A stretch of 64,000 bases of DNA from Flavobacteriaceae bacterium (GCA_003443635.1 CP031964.1:1830321-1894320), one strand, 5' to 3'. Positions 37,437-47,686 are shown, counted from the stretch's first letter. Notes: a model not told the origin generated them from the sequence alone. Made by a program: numbers and translations.

Positions 37437-38480
37437 ATGAACGACAACAACAATGTATTTGATAATGTTTTAGATCTCATAGGAAAAACACCACTTATCA
37501 AATTAAACAAAATAACAAAGAATTTTAAAGGAGAATATTTAGCAAAAGTTGAAGCCTTTAATCCAGGTCATTCAGCTAAAGATAGAATTGCTTTATATAT
37601 TATTGAAGAAGCTGAACGTAGAGGTTATTTAAAACCAGGAGATACAATTATAGAAACTACTTCAGGCAATACAGGGTTTAGTATTGCTATGGTGAGCATT
37701 ATTAAAGGCTATGAGTGCGTTTTAGCAGTTAGTTCCAAATCTTCTTTAGATAAGATTGATATGCTTAAAGCAATGGGAGCTAAGATCTATGTTTGCCCAG
37801 CTAATGTAAGTGCAGATGATCCTAAATCATATTATCAAGTAGCACAAAGACTGCATAAAGAAATTAAAGGATCTGTATATATTAATCAATATTTTAATGA
37901 TTTAAATTCGGAAGCACATTATAGAACTACTGGACCAGAAATATGGGAACAAACAAATGGAGCTATTACACATTTAGTAGCTTGTAGTGGAACAGGAGGA
38001 ACAATTTCTGGTACAGCAAAATTTTTAAAAGAACAAAACCCTAAAATTAAAGTGATCGGGGTTGATGCTTACGGTTCAATTTTAAAAAAATATCACGAGA
38101 CAAAAGAAATAGATACGAATGAAATTTATCCATATAGAATTGAAGGTCTTGGGAAAAATTTAATCCCATCATCTACCAATTTCGATATTATAGATGAATT
38201 TGTTAAAGTATCTGATGAAGAAAGTGCACATACAGCAAGAGATATTTCTAAAACAGAAGGATTATTTGTGGGGTATACTAGTGGAGCGGTACTTCAGGCT
38301 ATAAAACAACTTAATGCCATCGGAAAATTTAAAAATACAGATAAAATTGTAATAATTTTCCCAGATCATGGCTCACGTTACATGAGTAAAGTATATTGTG
38401 ATCAATGGATGGGAGCACAAGGATTTTTAGATTCTGAAAGAGAATCGATGGAAGAACAACAAGTAAAATATATAAAATAA
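37437..38480 (+). CDS. Cysteine-synthase-like PLP enzyme (possible cysteate synthase)
   Basis: A 347-residue fold-type II PLP enzyme. The PLP-binding lysine is Lys48 in [10 protein letters not shown]; classical CysK has NPGGSVKDRI. The substrate loop [11 protein letters not shown] and the phosphate cup [14 protein letters not shown] are present. The protein could be a cysteine synthase or cystathionine beta-synthase. The next gene is an alpha-oxoamine synthase, an arrangement reported for sulfonolipid producers in which the PLP enzyme makes cysteate. I therefore raise cysteate synthase as an option, by context only. Confidence 0.85.
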   Translation: MNDNNNVFDNVLDLIGKTPLIKLNKITKNFKGEYLAKVEAFNPGHSAKDRIALYIIEEAERRGYLKPGDTIIETTSGNTGFSIAMVSIIKGYECVLAVSSKSSLDKIDMLKAMGAKIYVCPANVSADDPKSYYQVAQRLHKEIKGSVYINQYFNDLNSEAHYRTTGPEIWEQTNGAITHLVACSGTGGTISGTAKFLKEQNPKIKVIGVDAYGSILKKYHETKEIDTNEIYPYRIEGLGKNLIPSSTNFDIIDEFVKVSDEESAHTARDISKTEGLFVGYTSGAVLQAIKQLNAIGKFKNTDKIVIIFPDHGSRYMSKVYCDQWMGAQGFLDSERESMEEQQVKYIK

Positions 38481-38557
38481 GAGCAATTATAATAATAACT
38501 TATTTAATTATTAAATATTTGTTAAAGAAATAATTATGCAAAGAAAATATAATTATA

Positions 38558-38565
38558 TAATTTTG
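38558..38565 (+). promoter_or_regulatory. Candidate -7 promoter box
   Basis: TAATTTTG fits TAnnTTTG and lies 29 bases before the ATG at 38595. It suggests the alpha-oxoamine synthase gene can be transcribed apart from the gene before it. No matching -33 box was found. Confidence 0.4.
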
Positions 38566-38594
38566 TGCTCTACTAACTAAGATTATTATTGGTG

Positions 38595-39854
38595 ATGAAG
38601 GATTTATTTGAAAAGATATATAGAGATAAAGGCCCTTTAGGAAAATGGGCTTCACAGGCAGAAGGCTATTTTGTTTTTCCTAAATTAGAAGGGCAGATTT
38701 CTAATAGAATGAAATTTCAAGGAAAAGATGTAATTACTTGGAGTATTAATGACTATTTAGGTTTAGCTAACCATCCTGAAGTTCGCAAAGTAGATGCTGA
38801 AGCTGCTGCAGAATATGGGTCTGCTTACCCAATGGGTGCTCGTATGATGTCTGGTCATACATCTCTTCATGAACAATTGCAAAACGAATTAGCTTCTTTT
38901 GTAAATAAAGAAGCTGCTTATCTATTGAATTTTGGATATCAAGGAATGGTCTCTACAGTTGATGCTTTAGTATCTAAAGATGATATTATTGTTTATGATG
39001 TAGATGCGCATGCATGTATTATAGATGGTGTACGTTTACACATGGGTAAACGATTTACCTATAAACATAATGATGTTGAGAGTTTAGAAAAGAACTTAGA
39101 GCGGGCTACTAAAATGGCTGAGCAAACTGGAGGCGGGATTCTTGTAATTTCTGAAGGTGTGTTTGGAATGAGAGGGGAACAAGGTCGTTTAAAAGAAATT
39201 GTAGCTTTAAAGAAAAAATTTAATTTCAGACTATTTGTTGACGATGCACACGGATTTGGTACTTTAGGTAAAACTGGAGCCGGAGCAGGTGAAGAACAAG
39301 GAGTTCAGGAAGATATTGATGTCTACTTTGCAACATTTGCAAAATCATTAGCAAGTACTGGAGCTTTTATCGCTGCTGATAAAGAAATTATTGATTATTT
39401 AAAATATAATTTAAGATCGCAAATGTTTGCTAAATCATTGCAAATGCAATTAGTTGTAGGAGCATTAAAAAGATTAGATATGTTGAGAACAATGCCAGAG
39501 TTAAAAGAAAACTTATGGACCATTGTTAATGCATTACAATCTGGCTTAAAAGAACGTGGTTTTAATATTGGAAACACACAAAGTTGTGTAACTCCAGTAT
39601 ATTTAAATGGTAGTATACCTGAAGCTATGGCTTTAGTTAGAGATTTAAGAGAAAATTATGGAATATTCTGTTCTATAGTAGTTTATCCAGTGATACCTAA
39701 AGGGTTAATTTTACTTAGAATGATTCCTACTGCCACGCATACCCTAGAAGATGTTAATGAAACTCTAGATGCATTTGATGCAATTAGAGAGCGATTAGAA
39801 AACGGAACTTATAAGCGTTTATCTGCTGCTTTAATAGCTGCAATGGGAGAATAA
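38595..39854 (+). CDS. Alpha-oxoamine synthase: serine palmitoyltransferase or cysteate acyltransferase
   Basis: A 419-residue PLP enzyme that joins an amino acid to an acyl thioester with loss of CO2. TTG and GTG codons lie just upstream (38589, 38592), but the ATG at 38595 starting MKDLFEKIY is preferred. The PLP lysine is Lys250 in FAKSLAST, and DDAHGFGTLG supplies the conserved cofactor-binding Asp and His. The family includes serine palmitoyltransferase (sphingolipids), cysteate fatty acyltransferase (sulfonolipids), 2-amino-3-ketobutyrate ligase and BioF. FAKSLAST instead of the SKA/SKT form, together with the neighbouring genes, points to a lipid-forming member. The amino-acid substrate cannot be settled by eye. 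Confidence 0.85.
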   Translation: MKDLFEKIYRDKGPLGKWASQAEGYFVFPKLEGQISNRMKFQGKDVITWSINDYLGLANHPEVRKVDAEAAAEYGSAYPMGARMMSGHTSLHEQLQNELASFVNKEAAYLLNFGYQGMVSTVDALVSKDDIIVYDVDAHACIIDGVRLHMGKRFTYKHNDVESLEKNLERATKMAEQTGGGILVISEGVFGMRGEQGRLKEIVALKKKFNFRLFVDDAHGFGTLGKTGAGAGEEQGVQEDIDVYFATFAKSLASTGAFIAADKEIIDYLKYNLRSQMFAKSLQMQLVVGALKRLDMLRTMPELKENLWTIVNALQSGLKERGFNIGNTQSCVTPVYLNGSIPEAMALVRDLRENYGIFCSIVVYPVIPKGLILLRMIPTATHTLEDVNETLDAFDAIRERLENGTYKRLSAALIAAMGE

Positions 39855-39887
39855 TAGTTTTTCTTAACTAACTAACCTAAAATAAAC

Positions 39888-39924
39888 AAAAAAGAGTTGC
39901 CTAATAATAAGTAGCTCTTTTTTT
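39888..39924. terminator. Rho-independent terminator, bidirectional
   Basis: AAAAAAGAGTTGC (39888-39900) pairs with GTAGCTCTTTTTT (39911-39923), allowing two wobble pairs. It lies between the convergent genes ending at 39854 and 39923. Confidence 0.75.
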
Positions 39925-41044
39925 AATAAATTTCTTTTTTGAATGTACATCGTCTTTTATGAACTTTTGGGTTAAAATTTTTCCAAATTTTATGAATAGC
40001 AGTGTTATCTGCTAACTCTGGCCCTCTAATACATTCAACAATACCTTTTTTTGCAAATTCTTTATAGAATTCATCAAATATAATTGCTGTGACTCCTTTG
40101 TTTTGATATTCAGGGACAATCCCTATTAAATAAAAAGTAACGGAATCATTATGTTTTTTCGCTTTTAATAGATGTTTAAACCCAAAAGGAAATAATTTCC
40201 CTTTCATTTTTTGAAGCGCTTTTGCATATGATGGAGTTACTATAGCAAATGCAATAAGTTTATTATTTTTATCTGTAACAAACTTCACATATTCAGGATC
40301 CAAAAACGGGATAAATTTCTTTTTAAAATAATCTCGTTGTAACTGGTTAATTTCTACAAAAGTGGATAGTGATTCATGAGATTTACTAAAGACATCAAAC
40401 ATCTCATCTGCATAGGGTAAAATATCTTTACTATTATTAAAAACTAATGTTTTTAATTGATATCTCTTTTTTATAATGGCTTGTATTCTTGTAAATGATT
40501 CATGTGGAATATCTTTATATAAAAATTTACTTTCTAGATATACTTTTTCGACCTGAAACCCTAATTGCTCATAATGAGATGCATAATAAGGATGATTATA
40601 CCAAGTTATCATATTACCAATATGATCAAACCCTTCGGTAATCACTCCAACCTTATCTAAATTAGAAAACCCTACAGGGCCTTCTGTATAATCTAAATTA
40701 TATTCTTTACCAATACGATTAATCTCTTTTAATAAAGCTTTAGAAACATTTATATCATCTATAAAATCAAACCAACCAAACCGCATTTTTTTTAACCCTT
40801 GCCCTTTTACTTCTAACCAATTAATGATTGCTGCAATACGACCAACAATTTCTCCATTTTTATAAGCTAAAAATAATTTTGCTTCGGCATCTTTAAAAAC
40901 AGGATTTTCTTTTTTATTAAAAGTTCTTATTTCTTGATTAATAATAGGGGGGACCCAATACTTGGAATTTTTATAAAGTGTAAAAGGGAATTTTACAAAC
41001 GCTTTTAAATCTTTTTTAGAATGTATCTCTTTTATTGTAATCAT
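39923..41044 (-). CDS. GNAT-fold acyltransferase-like protein (possible N-acyltransferase of lipid synthesis)
   Basis: A 373-residue protein. The N-terminal region (LYKNSKYWVPPI, then KLFLAYKNGEIVGRIAAIIN) and a later GNAT-type motif (TFYLIGIVPEYQNKGVTAIIFDEFYKEF region, about residues 305-330) support a double GNAT-like fold of a family common in Bacteroidota. The bacterial ceramide synthase identified in Caulobacter is, as I recall, also a GNAT-like acyltransferase. Here the gene is convergent with an alpha-oxoamine synthase gene, so an N-acylation step in sphingolipid or sulfonolipid synthesis is a fair guess. It is not proven. Confidence 0.7.
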   Translation of the reverse strand: MITIKEIHSKKDLKAFVKFPFTLYKNSKYWVPPIINQEIRTFNKKENPVFKDAEAKLFLAYKNGEIVGRIAAIINWLEVKGQGLKKMRFGWFDFIDDINVSKALLKEINRIGKEYNLDYTEGPVGFSNLDKVGVITEGFDHIGNMITWYNHPYYASHYEQLGFQVEKVYLESKFLYKDIPHESFTRIQAIIKKRYQLKTLVFNNSKDILPYADEMFDVFSKSHESLSTFVEINQLQRDYFKKKFIPFLDPEYVKFVTDKNNKLIAFAIVTPSYAKALQKMKGKLFPFGFKHLLKAKKHNDSVTFYLIGIVPEYQNKGVTAIIFDEFYKEFAKKGIVECIRGPELADNTAIHKIWKNFNPKVHKRRCTFKKEIY

Positions 41045-41089
41045 ATTCTAATTTACAATCATAGTTTAGCGCTTATTAATATAACAAAA

Positions 41090-41986
41090 TTACTGCTTTA
41101 TAGGTATCTCTTTGTCTTTATGAAAATCTAAACGATAGGAAGCTCCTAACGTAATATTAAAAACAGAAGGAGTATCTTTTGTGTTAAATGTTACTCCAGT
41201 ATCTAATTGAAAATTTTTATCAAATAAATAAGCGCCCCCAAATCTAAATAAATTATCAGAATTAAAGTCCCCTTTTATACCTTGAGTTTCAGCAAAAACA
41301 ACCCATTTTGTGTTAAAAGAGTGAGTTAAAGTTAAAATGTATTGAAAATCAGATGCATCTGTTCCTATTCTGTCTAAAATAAAATTAGTTACAAATACCC
41401 AGCCTCCAGCAAAATTATTTTGGGTAGCAAGGAGTACTTTAGGGCTAAATCCTTCTACATCTGGAGCCGTAAAAGGGTTATCTTTTGTATCAAAGTTAGC
41501 GCCTGCATATACTGCAACTGCTGGAATTAATGAACTCCATTTAAATTTCCTATTAGCATGATAACTGTATAAATTTGGTTTCTCTTCCTCAGCATTTTTT
41601 AATGGATCATATATTAAATATTTTGCACCTATTGTTAAATTAGTAAAATTACTTCGTTTTCTCTCTGCTATAAAAAATGAACGGTTATCTGTAAATGTAT
41701 CATCTCGATATATTCCTTCTATACTAAGTTCTAATTCTTCTAAGAAAACACCATAACGCCCAGCAAAATCCACTCCAAAACCACTAGTTTCAAAATCTAA
41801 AAGTGAATGGTCTTCGTTTATGCTAAAAGCACCTAGCTCTAATTGGGCAACTCCTGTACCAACAGAAAAAGCGCTACGAGATGCTCCAGGTCGATTAGAG
41901 TTAATAACCTCTGTATATTGACCATAAACTGTTAATGAAAACAATAAAGAGCTAGCTAATAAAATATTGGTTAAAAATAGCTTCAT
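41090..41986 (-). CDS. Outer-membrane beta-barrel, transporter-like protein
   Basis: A 298-residue protein with a signal peptide (about 1-22). NRPGASRSAFSVGTGVAQLELG at the N-terminus, read as two short blocks, and alternating strand patterns to the end are typical of the meta-pathway phenol-degradation-like transporter family (PF13557). The C-terminus carries FNITLGASYRLDF, a plausible last barrel strand. It may form a small outer-membrane channel. It lies 45 bases before the GNAT-like gene on the same strand and may share its message, but no functional link is clear. Confidence 0.7.
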   Translation of the reverse strand: MKLFLTNILLASSLLFSLTVYGQYTEVINSNRPGASRSAFSVGTGVAQLELGAFSINEDHSLLDFETSGFGVDFAGRYGVFLEELELSIEGIYRDDTFTDNRSFFIAERKRSNFTNLTIGAKYLIYDPLKNAEEEKPNLYSYHANRKFKWSSLIPAVAVYAGANFDTKDNPFTAPDVEGFSPKVLLATQNNFAGGWVFVTNFILDRIGTDASDFQYILTLTHSFNTKWVVFAETQGIKGDFNSDNLFRFGGAYLFDKNFQLDTGVTFNTKDTPSVFNITLGASYRLDFHKDKEIPIKQ

Positions 41987-42076
41987 TTGAGTGTTAGTTT
42001 AGTTTTTTATTTTATCAAATATATAATTTTATTATTTTTTTATGTTCTATAAACGTGTTTTAAATCATAAGAATTG

Positions 42077-42084
42077 TATTTTTG
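42077..42084 (+). promoter_or_regulatory. Candidate -7 promoter box for the DUF4834 gene
   Basis: TATTTTTG matches TAnnTTTG. It includes an in-frame TTG (42082) that might be mistaken for a start. A promoter there would favour the ATG at 42100 as the true start. Confidence 0.45.
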
Positions 42085-42099
42085 AAAAAATATTTAATC

Positions 42100-42378
42100 A
42101 TGTTGCAATATGCATCATTTACTGGGGTTTTTAGAACGATATTAATAATAGCGTTAGTATATTATGGAATGAAAATCTTATCTAGAATATTTGCTCCTGC
42201 TTTATTGCGTTATGTTACTAAAAAAGCAGGTGAACGTTTTGGACAACAATTTAATCCACAACAAGAACAGCATACTTCTCAAAAAGAAGGCGAAATAACA
42301 ATAGATAAAGTGCCACATCAAAATAAAACTTCTAATAATGATGTTGGCGAATATGTGGATTATGAAGAAGTTGATTAA
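42100..42378 (+). CDS. DUF4834 family small membrane protein
   Basis: A 92-residue protein read from ATG 42100; a TTG at 42082 is in frame but overlaps a promoter-like box. One hydrophobic segment lies at about residues 7-30 (VFRTILIIALVYYGMKIL), followed by a polar tail rich in Gln, Lys and Asp that ends in YVDYEEVD. The pattern fits DUF4834 of Bacteroidota, which has no known role. The YfhO gene follows 114 bases later on the same strand, as commonly seen in this family. Confidence 0.85.
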   Translation: MLQYASFTGVFRTILIIALVYYGMKILSRIFAPALLRYVTKKAGERFGQQFNPQQEQHTSQKEGEITIDKVPHQNKTSNNDVGEYVDYEEVD

Positions 42379-42492
42379 CTTTTTCTAAAAATAATTTCAC
42401 AAGTTATTTAGTTCTCAAGCTGTATTCCTTAGATTTGTTTTTGATAAGTAATATTTGTTTTAAACTTTTTAAAACAGATTTAATAATTCTAT

Positions 42493-44937
42493 ATGGAGTT
42501 TTCATTTAAAAATTTTTTACCACATTTTTTAATTGTTTTAGGTTTTATACTTGCCTCACTATTATATTTTAGCCCAGTACTTAAAGGAAAACAAATTTCG
42601 CAGAGCGATATCAAACAATACATTGGTATGGCTAAACAGCAAAATGATTTTAGAACAGAAACGGGAGAAGAAACTTATTGGACTAATAGTGGGTTTGGAG
42701 GGATGCCTACTTATCAGTTAGGTGCAAAATACCCTCATAATTATATTAAAAAGCTAGATTTAACTTTACGTTTTTTACCACGACCAGCAGATTATTTATT
42801 TCTTTATTTTATAGGGTTTTATATATTACTTTTAGTGTTAAGAGTAGATTATAAACTTGCTGGACTCGGTGCATTGGCATTTGGTTTTTCCACATATTTA
42901 ATAATTATTTTGGGAGTAGGGCATAACGCTAAAGCGCATGCAATTGCTTATATGCCATTAGTTTTGGCAGGAATAATCCTCACATTTCAAAAAAAATATA
43001 TTTCTGGGTTTTTACTTACCACAATTGCATTAGCATTAGAGATTGTTGCTAATCATTTTCAGATGACATATTATTTGTTATTATTAGTTCTTGTTTTAGG
43101 TGTGGCTTATTTAATTGATGCATATAAGAAAAAACAGTTATCTAACTTTTTTATATCTGTTGGAATATTATCAGTTGCAGCTACTTTAGCAGTAGGGCTT
43201 AATGCTACTAATATTATGGCAACTCAAGAATATGCAAAAGAAAGTACACGTAGTAAAAGTGAATTAACAATTAATCCTGATGGTTCTTTTAAAGAAGTTT
43301 CTAGTGGGTTAAGTAAAGATTATATTACTGAGTATAGTTATGGTAAACTTGAAACCTTTAATTTGTTTATTCCACGATTTATGGGAGGAGGGAATACAGA
43401 AGATTTAGGTAGAAACTCTAATACTTATGATGCCTATCGAAAATTAGGAGCACAACCAAAGCAAGCATTAGATTTATCGAAAAATGCTCCGATGTATTGG
43501 GGAGATCAACCTATTGTAGAAGCTCCAGCTTATATAGGTGCAGTAATTTTATTTTTATTTGTTTTTGCTTTATTCCTTGTAAAAGGACGCTTAAAATGGT
43601 GGCTTGTTGGTGGGGTTGTACTATCTCTATTATTGTCATACGGAAAGAATCTAAGCTTTTTAACAAACTTTTTTATTGATTATATACCTTTATATAATAA
43701 GTTTCGAGCTGTAAGTTCTATACAAGTTATTTTAGAATTGTGTATTCCAATACTTGGTATTTTTGGATTAGTTAAACTTTTTAATGATTTTGAAAAAGAA
43801 GAAACTAAAATCAAAGCTCTAAAATATGCTACCGCCATTACTGGAGGTATAGCTTTCCTCTTTTTATTATTAAAAGGAAGTTTATTTGATTTTGTGAGCT
43901 TTAGAGATGGAGGACTTATTCAAGCTTATGGGCCTGATTTTATTGAATCCATTAAAGCAGATCGAAAAGCAATCTTTACATCAGATACAATTAGAACTCT
44001 AATTTTAGTTTTACTTTCGGCAAGTTTAATATGGTATTTTTTAAAGAAAAAACTATCTCAAACTTTAGTTATATCAGGATTTGCATTATTAATATTATTT
44101 GATCTGATTGCAGTTGACCGTCGTTACGTTAATACAGATAATTTTGTTTCTGGATCGCAAGTTCAAAACCCTTATTTACCTAATGTAGCAGATCAAGAGA
44201 TATTAAAAGACAACTCGCATTTTAGAGTATTTGACCTCTCTTCAGGAGATACTAGAGCATCTTATTTTCATAATTCATTATCAGGTTATCATGCCGCTAA
44301 AATGAAACGCTATGATGAGTTGTATAATTTTCATCTTGTAAATAATAATATTCAAGTATTGAGTATGCTTAATACAAAATATATTATAGTACCTGGACAA
44401 GGTGAAAGCAATGAGCCACAAATGTTTGAAAATACTGATGCGAATGGTAATGCTTGGTTTGTAGAAAATATAAAATGGGTAGATACAGCAGATGAAGAAA
44501 TTAGAACATTAGATAGTTTAAATACAGCTATAACAGCTGTAATTATGAAATCCCAACTCAAAGCTGAACATGAAATTGAGGCAAAACCCCAAGATTCTCT
44601 AGCTTCAATTTTATTAACTGATTATAAGCCAAACCATTTGACTTATACATCAAATACTAAAAACGGTGGATTTGCTGTATTTTCTGAAAATTATTATAAA
44701 CATGGGTGGCAAGCTTATATAGATGGCTCTCCAACGGATCATATTCGTGTTGATTATGTTTTAAGAGGAATGCAAATTCCATCAGGAAATCATACAATAG
44801 AATTTAAATTTGAACCAAGTGTTATTAAAAAAGGTAGCCGTATAGCTCTAGGTAGTTCTGTAATTGTAGGGATATTATTTATAATAGGTTTGTTTTTGCA
44901 ATTCAGGAATACTAAAAAAGATAAAAAAAGTGCATAA
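42493..44937 (+). CDS. YfhO family membrane protein
   Basis: An 814-residue polytopic protein with about a dozen membrane helices spread over residues 10-550 and one near the C-terminus (about 785-805). The region 555-780 is a soluble domain. YfhO proteins are GT-C-like. In Firmicutes one member glycosylates lipoteichoic acid, but the role in Bacteroidota is unknown. An early acidic pattern (SDIKQYIGMAKQQNDF) may hold the catalytic acidic residue of the GT-C fold. The gene overlaps the next by 8 bases, and the following genes are a glycosyltransferase and a flippase, which supports a surface-glycan role. Confidence 0.9.
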   Translation: MEFSFKNFLPHFLIVLGFILASLLYFSPVLKGKQISQSDIKQYIGMAKQQNDFRTETGEETYWTNSGFGGMPTYQLGAKYPHNYIKKLDLTLRFLPRPADYLFLYFIGFYILLLVLRVDYKLAGLGALAFGFSTYLIIILGVGHNAKAHAIAYMPLVLAGIILTFQKKYISGFLLTTIALALEIVANHFQMTYYLLLLVLVLGVAYLIDAYKKKQLSNFFISVGILSVAATLAVGLNATNIMATQEYAKESTRSKSELTINPDGSFKEVSSGLSKDYITEYSYGKLETFNLFIPRFMGGGNTEDLGRNSNTYDAYRKLGAQPKQALDLSKNAPMYWGDQPIVEAPAYIGAVILFLFVFALFLVKGRLKWWLVGGVVLSLLLSYGKNLSFLTNFFIDYIPLYNKFRAVSSIQVILELCIPILGIFGLVKLFNDFEKEETKIKALKYATAITGGIAFLFLLLKGSLFDFVSFRDGGLIQAYGPDFIESIKADRKAIFTSDTIRTLILVLLSASLIWYFLKKKLSQTLVISGFALLILFDLIAVDRRYVNTDNFVSGSQVQNPYLPNVADQEILKDNSHFRVFDLSSGDTRASYFHNSLSGYHAAKMKRYDELYNFHLVNNNIQVLSMLNTKYIIVPGQGESNEPQMFENTDANGNAWFVENIKWVDTADEEIRTLDSLNTAITAVIMKSQLKAEHEIEAKPQDSLASILLTDYKPNHLTYTSNTKNGGFAVFSENYYKHGWQAYIDGSPTDHIRVDYVLRGMQIPSGNHTIEFKFEPSVIKKGSRIALGSSVIVGILFIIGLFLQFRNTKKDKKSA

Positions 44938-46213
44938 AAAAGCACTCATAATAACTTATTATTGGCCTCCAGCTGGAGGGCCTGGAGTACAACGTTGGTT
45001 AAAATTTGTAAAATACCTTAGAGATTTTAATATTGATCCCATAGTTTATATTCCTGATAATCCTAATTACCCGATTACAGACGAAAGTTTATTAGCAGAA
45101 GTTCCTGAAGGAATTACTATTTTAAAACAACCTATAAAAGAACCATATAAATTTGCAAAATTATTATCTAAAAAGAGTTCAAATACTATTAGTAAAGGTA
45201 TTATCTCTGAACAAAAAAAACAGAGTTTAATAGAACGTATTCTACTTTACATTAGAGGTAATTTTTTTATCCCTGATGCACGTAAAAATTGGGTAAAACC
45301 TTCTGTTGATTACTTATCTAGATATATTGAAAAAAATCAAATTTCAACAATTATTACTACAGGTCCACCACATAGTTTACATTTAATAGGATTGAAATTA
45401 AAAGATAAATTAAGTGTAAAATGGTTTGCAGATTTTAGAGATCCTTGGACTTCAATAGGGTATCATAAGCAATTAAAATTAACACAATCATCTAGATTAA
45501 AGCATAAAGAATTAGAAAAACAAGTATTGCATAAAGCTGATGAAATTATTGTAACAAGTTTTAAAACCCAAGAAGAATTTCAAGAAATTACTAAGCAACC
45601 AATTTCAGTTATTACAAATGGTTATGATATAGAAGTGTTTGAAAAGGAAGAATTAGACAAGCAATTTTCTATAGCACATATAGGGTCTTTATTATCTGAG
45701 CGAAATCCAGAAATATTATGGCAAGTTTTAAGTGAACTTATTAAAGAAGATACTGTATTTGCTTCTAAATTTCAGTTAACTTTGGTTGGTGCAGTAAGTA
45801 AAGTTGTGATAAATAGTTTAAAAAAATATGACTTATTTTATTATGTGAATTATCTAGGTTATGTTTCGCATAAAGAAGCTTTAAAATATCAACACAAGTC
45901 ACAATTGTTATTAATGATTGAAATTGATTCAGAAGATACTAAATGTATTATACCAGGGAAATTGTTTGAATATATGGTATCTAACAGGCCAATAATAGCT
46001 ATTGGGCCTATAGATTCGGATGTAGAGCGAATTATAAAAGCCACAAACACTGGTAAGTATTTTAATTATACAGAGTATAAAGCCTTGAAAGAAACAATTC
46101 AAACTCATTTTAATGCCTTTCAAAATAATAATTTGAAAACCCATCCTATAGGTTTACAACAATATAGTAGAAGAGAATTGACAAAAAAACTTTCAGAATT
46201 ACTAAATTCATAG
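44930..46213 (+). CDS. Glycosyltransferase, GT4-like (GT-B fold)
   Basis: A 427-residue protein starting with GTG at 44930 inside the end of the YfhO gene, so translation is coupled. The N-terminal YYWPPAGGPGVQR is the glycine-rich donor-side loop of the family, and the C-terminal KLFEYMVSNRPIIAIGP is the conserved acidic sugar-nucleotide site. It transfers a sugar from a nucleotide donor in the cytoplasm, probably in exopolysaccharide or lipid-linked oligosaccharide assembly. Donor and acceptor are unknown. Confidence 0.88.
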   Translation: MHKKALIITYYWPPAGGPGVQRWLKFVKYLRDFNIDPIVYIPDNPNYPITDESLLAEVPEGITILKQPIKEPYKFAKLLSKKSSNTISKGIISEQKKQSLIERILLYIRGNFFIPDARKNWVKPSVDYLSRYIEKNQISTIITTGPPHSLHLIGLKLKDKLSVKWFADFRDPWTSIGYHKQLKLTQSSRLKHKELEKQVLHKADEIIVTSFKTQEEFQEITKQPISVITNGYDIEVFEKEELDKQFSIAHIGSLLSERNPEILWQVLSELIKEDTVFASKFQLTLVGAVSKVVINSLKKYDLFYYVNYLGYVSHKEALKYQHKSQLLLMIEIDSEDTKCIIPGKLFEYMVSNRPIIAIGPIDSDVERIIKATNTGKYFNYTEYKALKETIQTHFNAFQNNNLKTHPIGLQQYSRRELTKKLSELLNS

Positions 46214-46231
46214 CCATATTTAATATTGTAA

Positions 46232-47686
46232 ATGGGAATAGTACTAAATCAGAGTTCTAAAAATTTTGTTGTAACCTATTTAGGTTTTGGAGTAGGTGCT
46301 ATAAACTTATTGTTTTTATACACTTATTTTTTACCAAATGATTATCATGGTTTAGTGAGCTACATTTTATCAACTGCCGCTATTATGATGCCGATATTAG
46401 CGTTAGGTACTCATAATACTATCATCAAATTTTATTCTTCTTTTAGAACTAGAAACAGTATAAATAGTTTTTTAACGTTAATGCTATTATTTCCATTTTT
46501 AGCAATTATCCCTATAGGAGTTATTGGTTGCTTTTCTTATGAAATGATTTCAAATTCATTATCTAAAGAAAATGAAATTATTAAAAACTATGTTTGGTTA
46601 ATCTATATCGCAGCGATATGTTTTGCTTATTTTGAGATTTTTTATGCTTGGGCAAAAGTGCAAATGAAAAGTGTATTTGGAAACTTTATGAAAGAAGTAT
46701 TTCATAGGGTAGGAGTGTTATTACTTTTTATAGGGATTTATTATAAATGGATTACGGTTGATGATTTTATATATGGAGTTATTATAATTTATATATTAAG
46801 AGTATTGATTATGATGGGATATGCATTTGCTCTTCGCCGCCCTGTATTACGATTTAAAAAAATCACCAATGTATCTTCAATTATTAAATATAGTTTATTA
46901 ATTATTATTGCAGGTTCAGTAGCGAGTATCATATTAGAGATTGATAAATTTATGTTAGGACAATATATTGTTATTGATAATATAGCATTTTATGGTATTG
47001 CTGTATATATAGCTACAGTAATTGGAGTGCCAGCTCGGTCAATGCATCAAATTACTAATCCTATTACCGCAAAATTTTTAAATGATAATGATAAAGAGAG
47101 TTTAAAAGATTTATATAAAAAAAGTTCTATAAACTTATTTATTATTGGAGGGTTTGTGTTTTTACTTATTACATTAAATATTAATGAACTCTATACTATC
47201 CTTCCTGAAGAATTTAGAGGGGGTGTTTTGGTTGTATTTCTTATTGGTTTAGCAAAACTTATCGATAATTTAATAGGTAATAATAACGCAATCTTGTTTA
47301 ATAGCAATTATTATCGAATTGTACTTTTATTAGGCTTTATATTAGCCATATTAGCCGTTATACTTAACGTTGTATTAATTCCAGTATATGGTATTTATGG
47401 AGCAGCTTATGCTACTTTTATTTCTATTGTTGTTTATAATATTTGTAAAGTTGGTTTTGTTTATATAAAATTTAAAATGATTCCGTTTACGCTAAATACG
47501 TTTAAAACAATAATAGTTTTAGGGGCGTTTATTTGCACTTTTTATTTTTGGGAGTTTACCTTTCACCCGATTTTAAATATCATTTTAAAATCAATGTTTA
47601 TAAGCTTGTTATATGCTATTATAGTCTATCGTTTTAATCTATCTGATGATATTACCATAATATTAAATAAGTATATAAAAAAATAG
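46232..47686 (+). CDS. Polysaccharide flippase-like membrane protein (Wzx/MATE type)
   Basis: A 484-residue polytopic protein with about 12-14 hydrophobic helices throughout. The N-terminal helix SSKNFVVTYLGFGVGAINLL and conserved-looking positions near ISWARSMHQITNP-type text (the actual sequence has PARSMHQITNPI) fit oligosaccharide flippases. Such proteins move lipid-linked sugars from the inner to the outer leaflet. It follows the glycosyltransferase gene by 18 bases, so YfhO, transferase and flippase form one surface-glycan block. Confidence 0.85.
   Translation: MGIVLNQSSKNFVVTYLGFGVGAINLLFLYTYFLPNDYHGLVSYILSTAAIMMPILALGTHNTIIKFYSSFRTRNSINSFLTLMLLFPFLAIIPIGVIGCFSYEMISNSLSKENEIIKNYVWLIYIAAICFAYFEIFYAWAKVQMKSVFGNFMKEVFHRVGVLLLFIGIYYKWITVDDFIYGVIIIYILRVLIMMGYAFALRRPVLRFKKITNVSSIIKYSLLIIIAGSVASIILEIDKFMLGQYIVIDNIAFYGIAVYIATVIGVPARSMHQITNPITAKFLNDNDKESLKDLYKKSSINLFIIGGFVFLLITLNINELYTILPEEFRGGVLVVFLIGLAKLIDNLIGNNNAILFNSNYYRIVLLLGFILAILAVILNVVLIPVYGIYGAAYATFISIVVYNICKVGFVYIKFKMIPFTLNTFKTIIVLGAFICTFYFWEFTFHPILNIILKSMFISLLYAIIVYRFNLSDDITIILNKYIKK

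Noticed and set aside
42082..42100. TTG start for the DUF4834 gene
   Set aside because: The TTG forms part of a TATTTTTG promoter box, and the ATG at 42100 gives a normal N-terminus.
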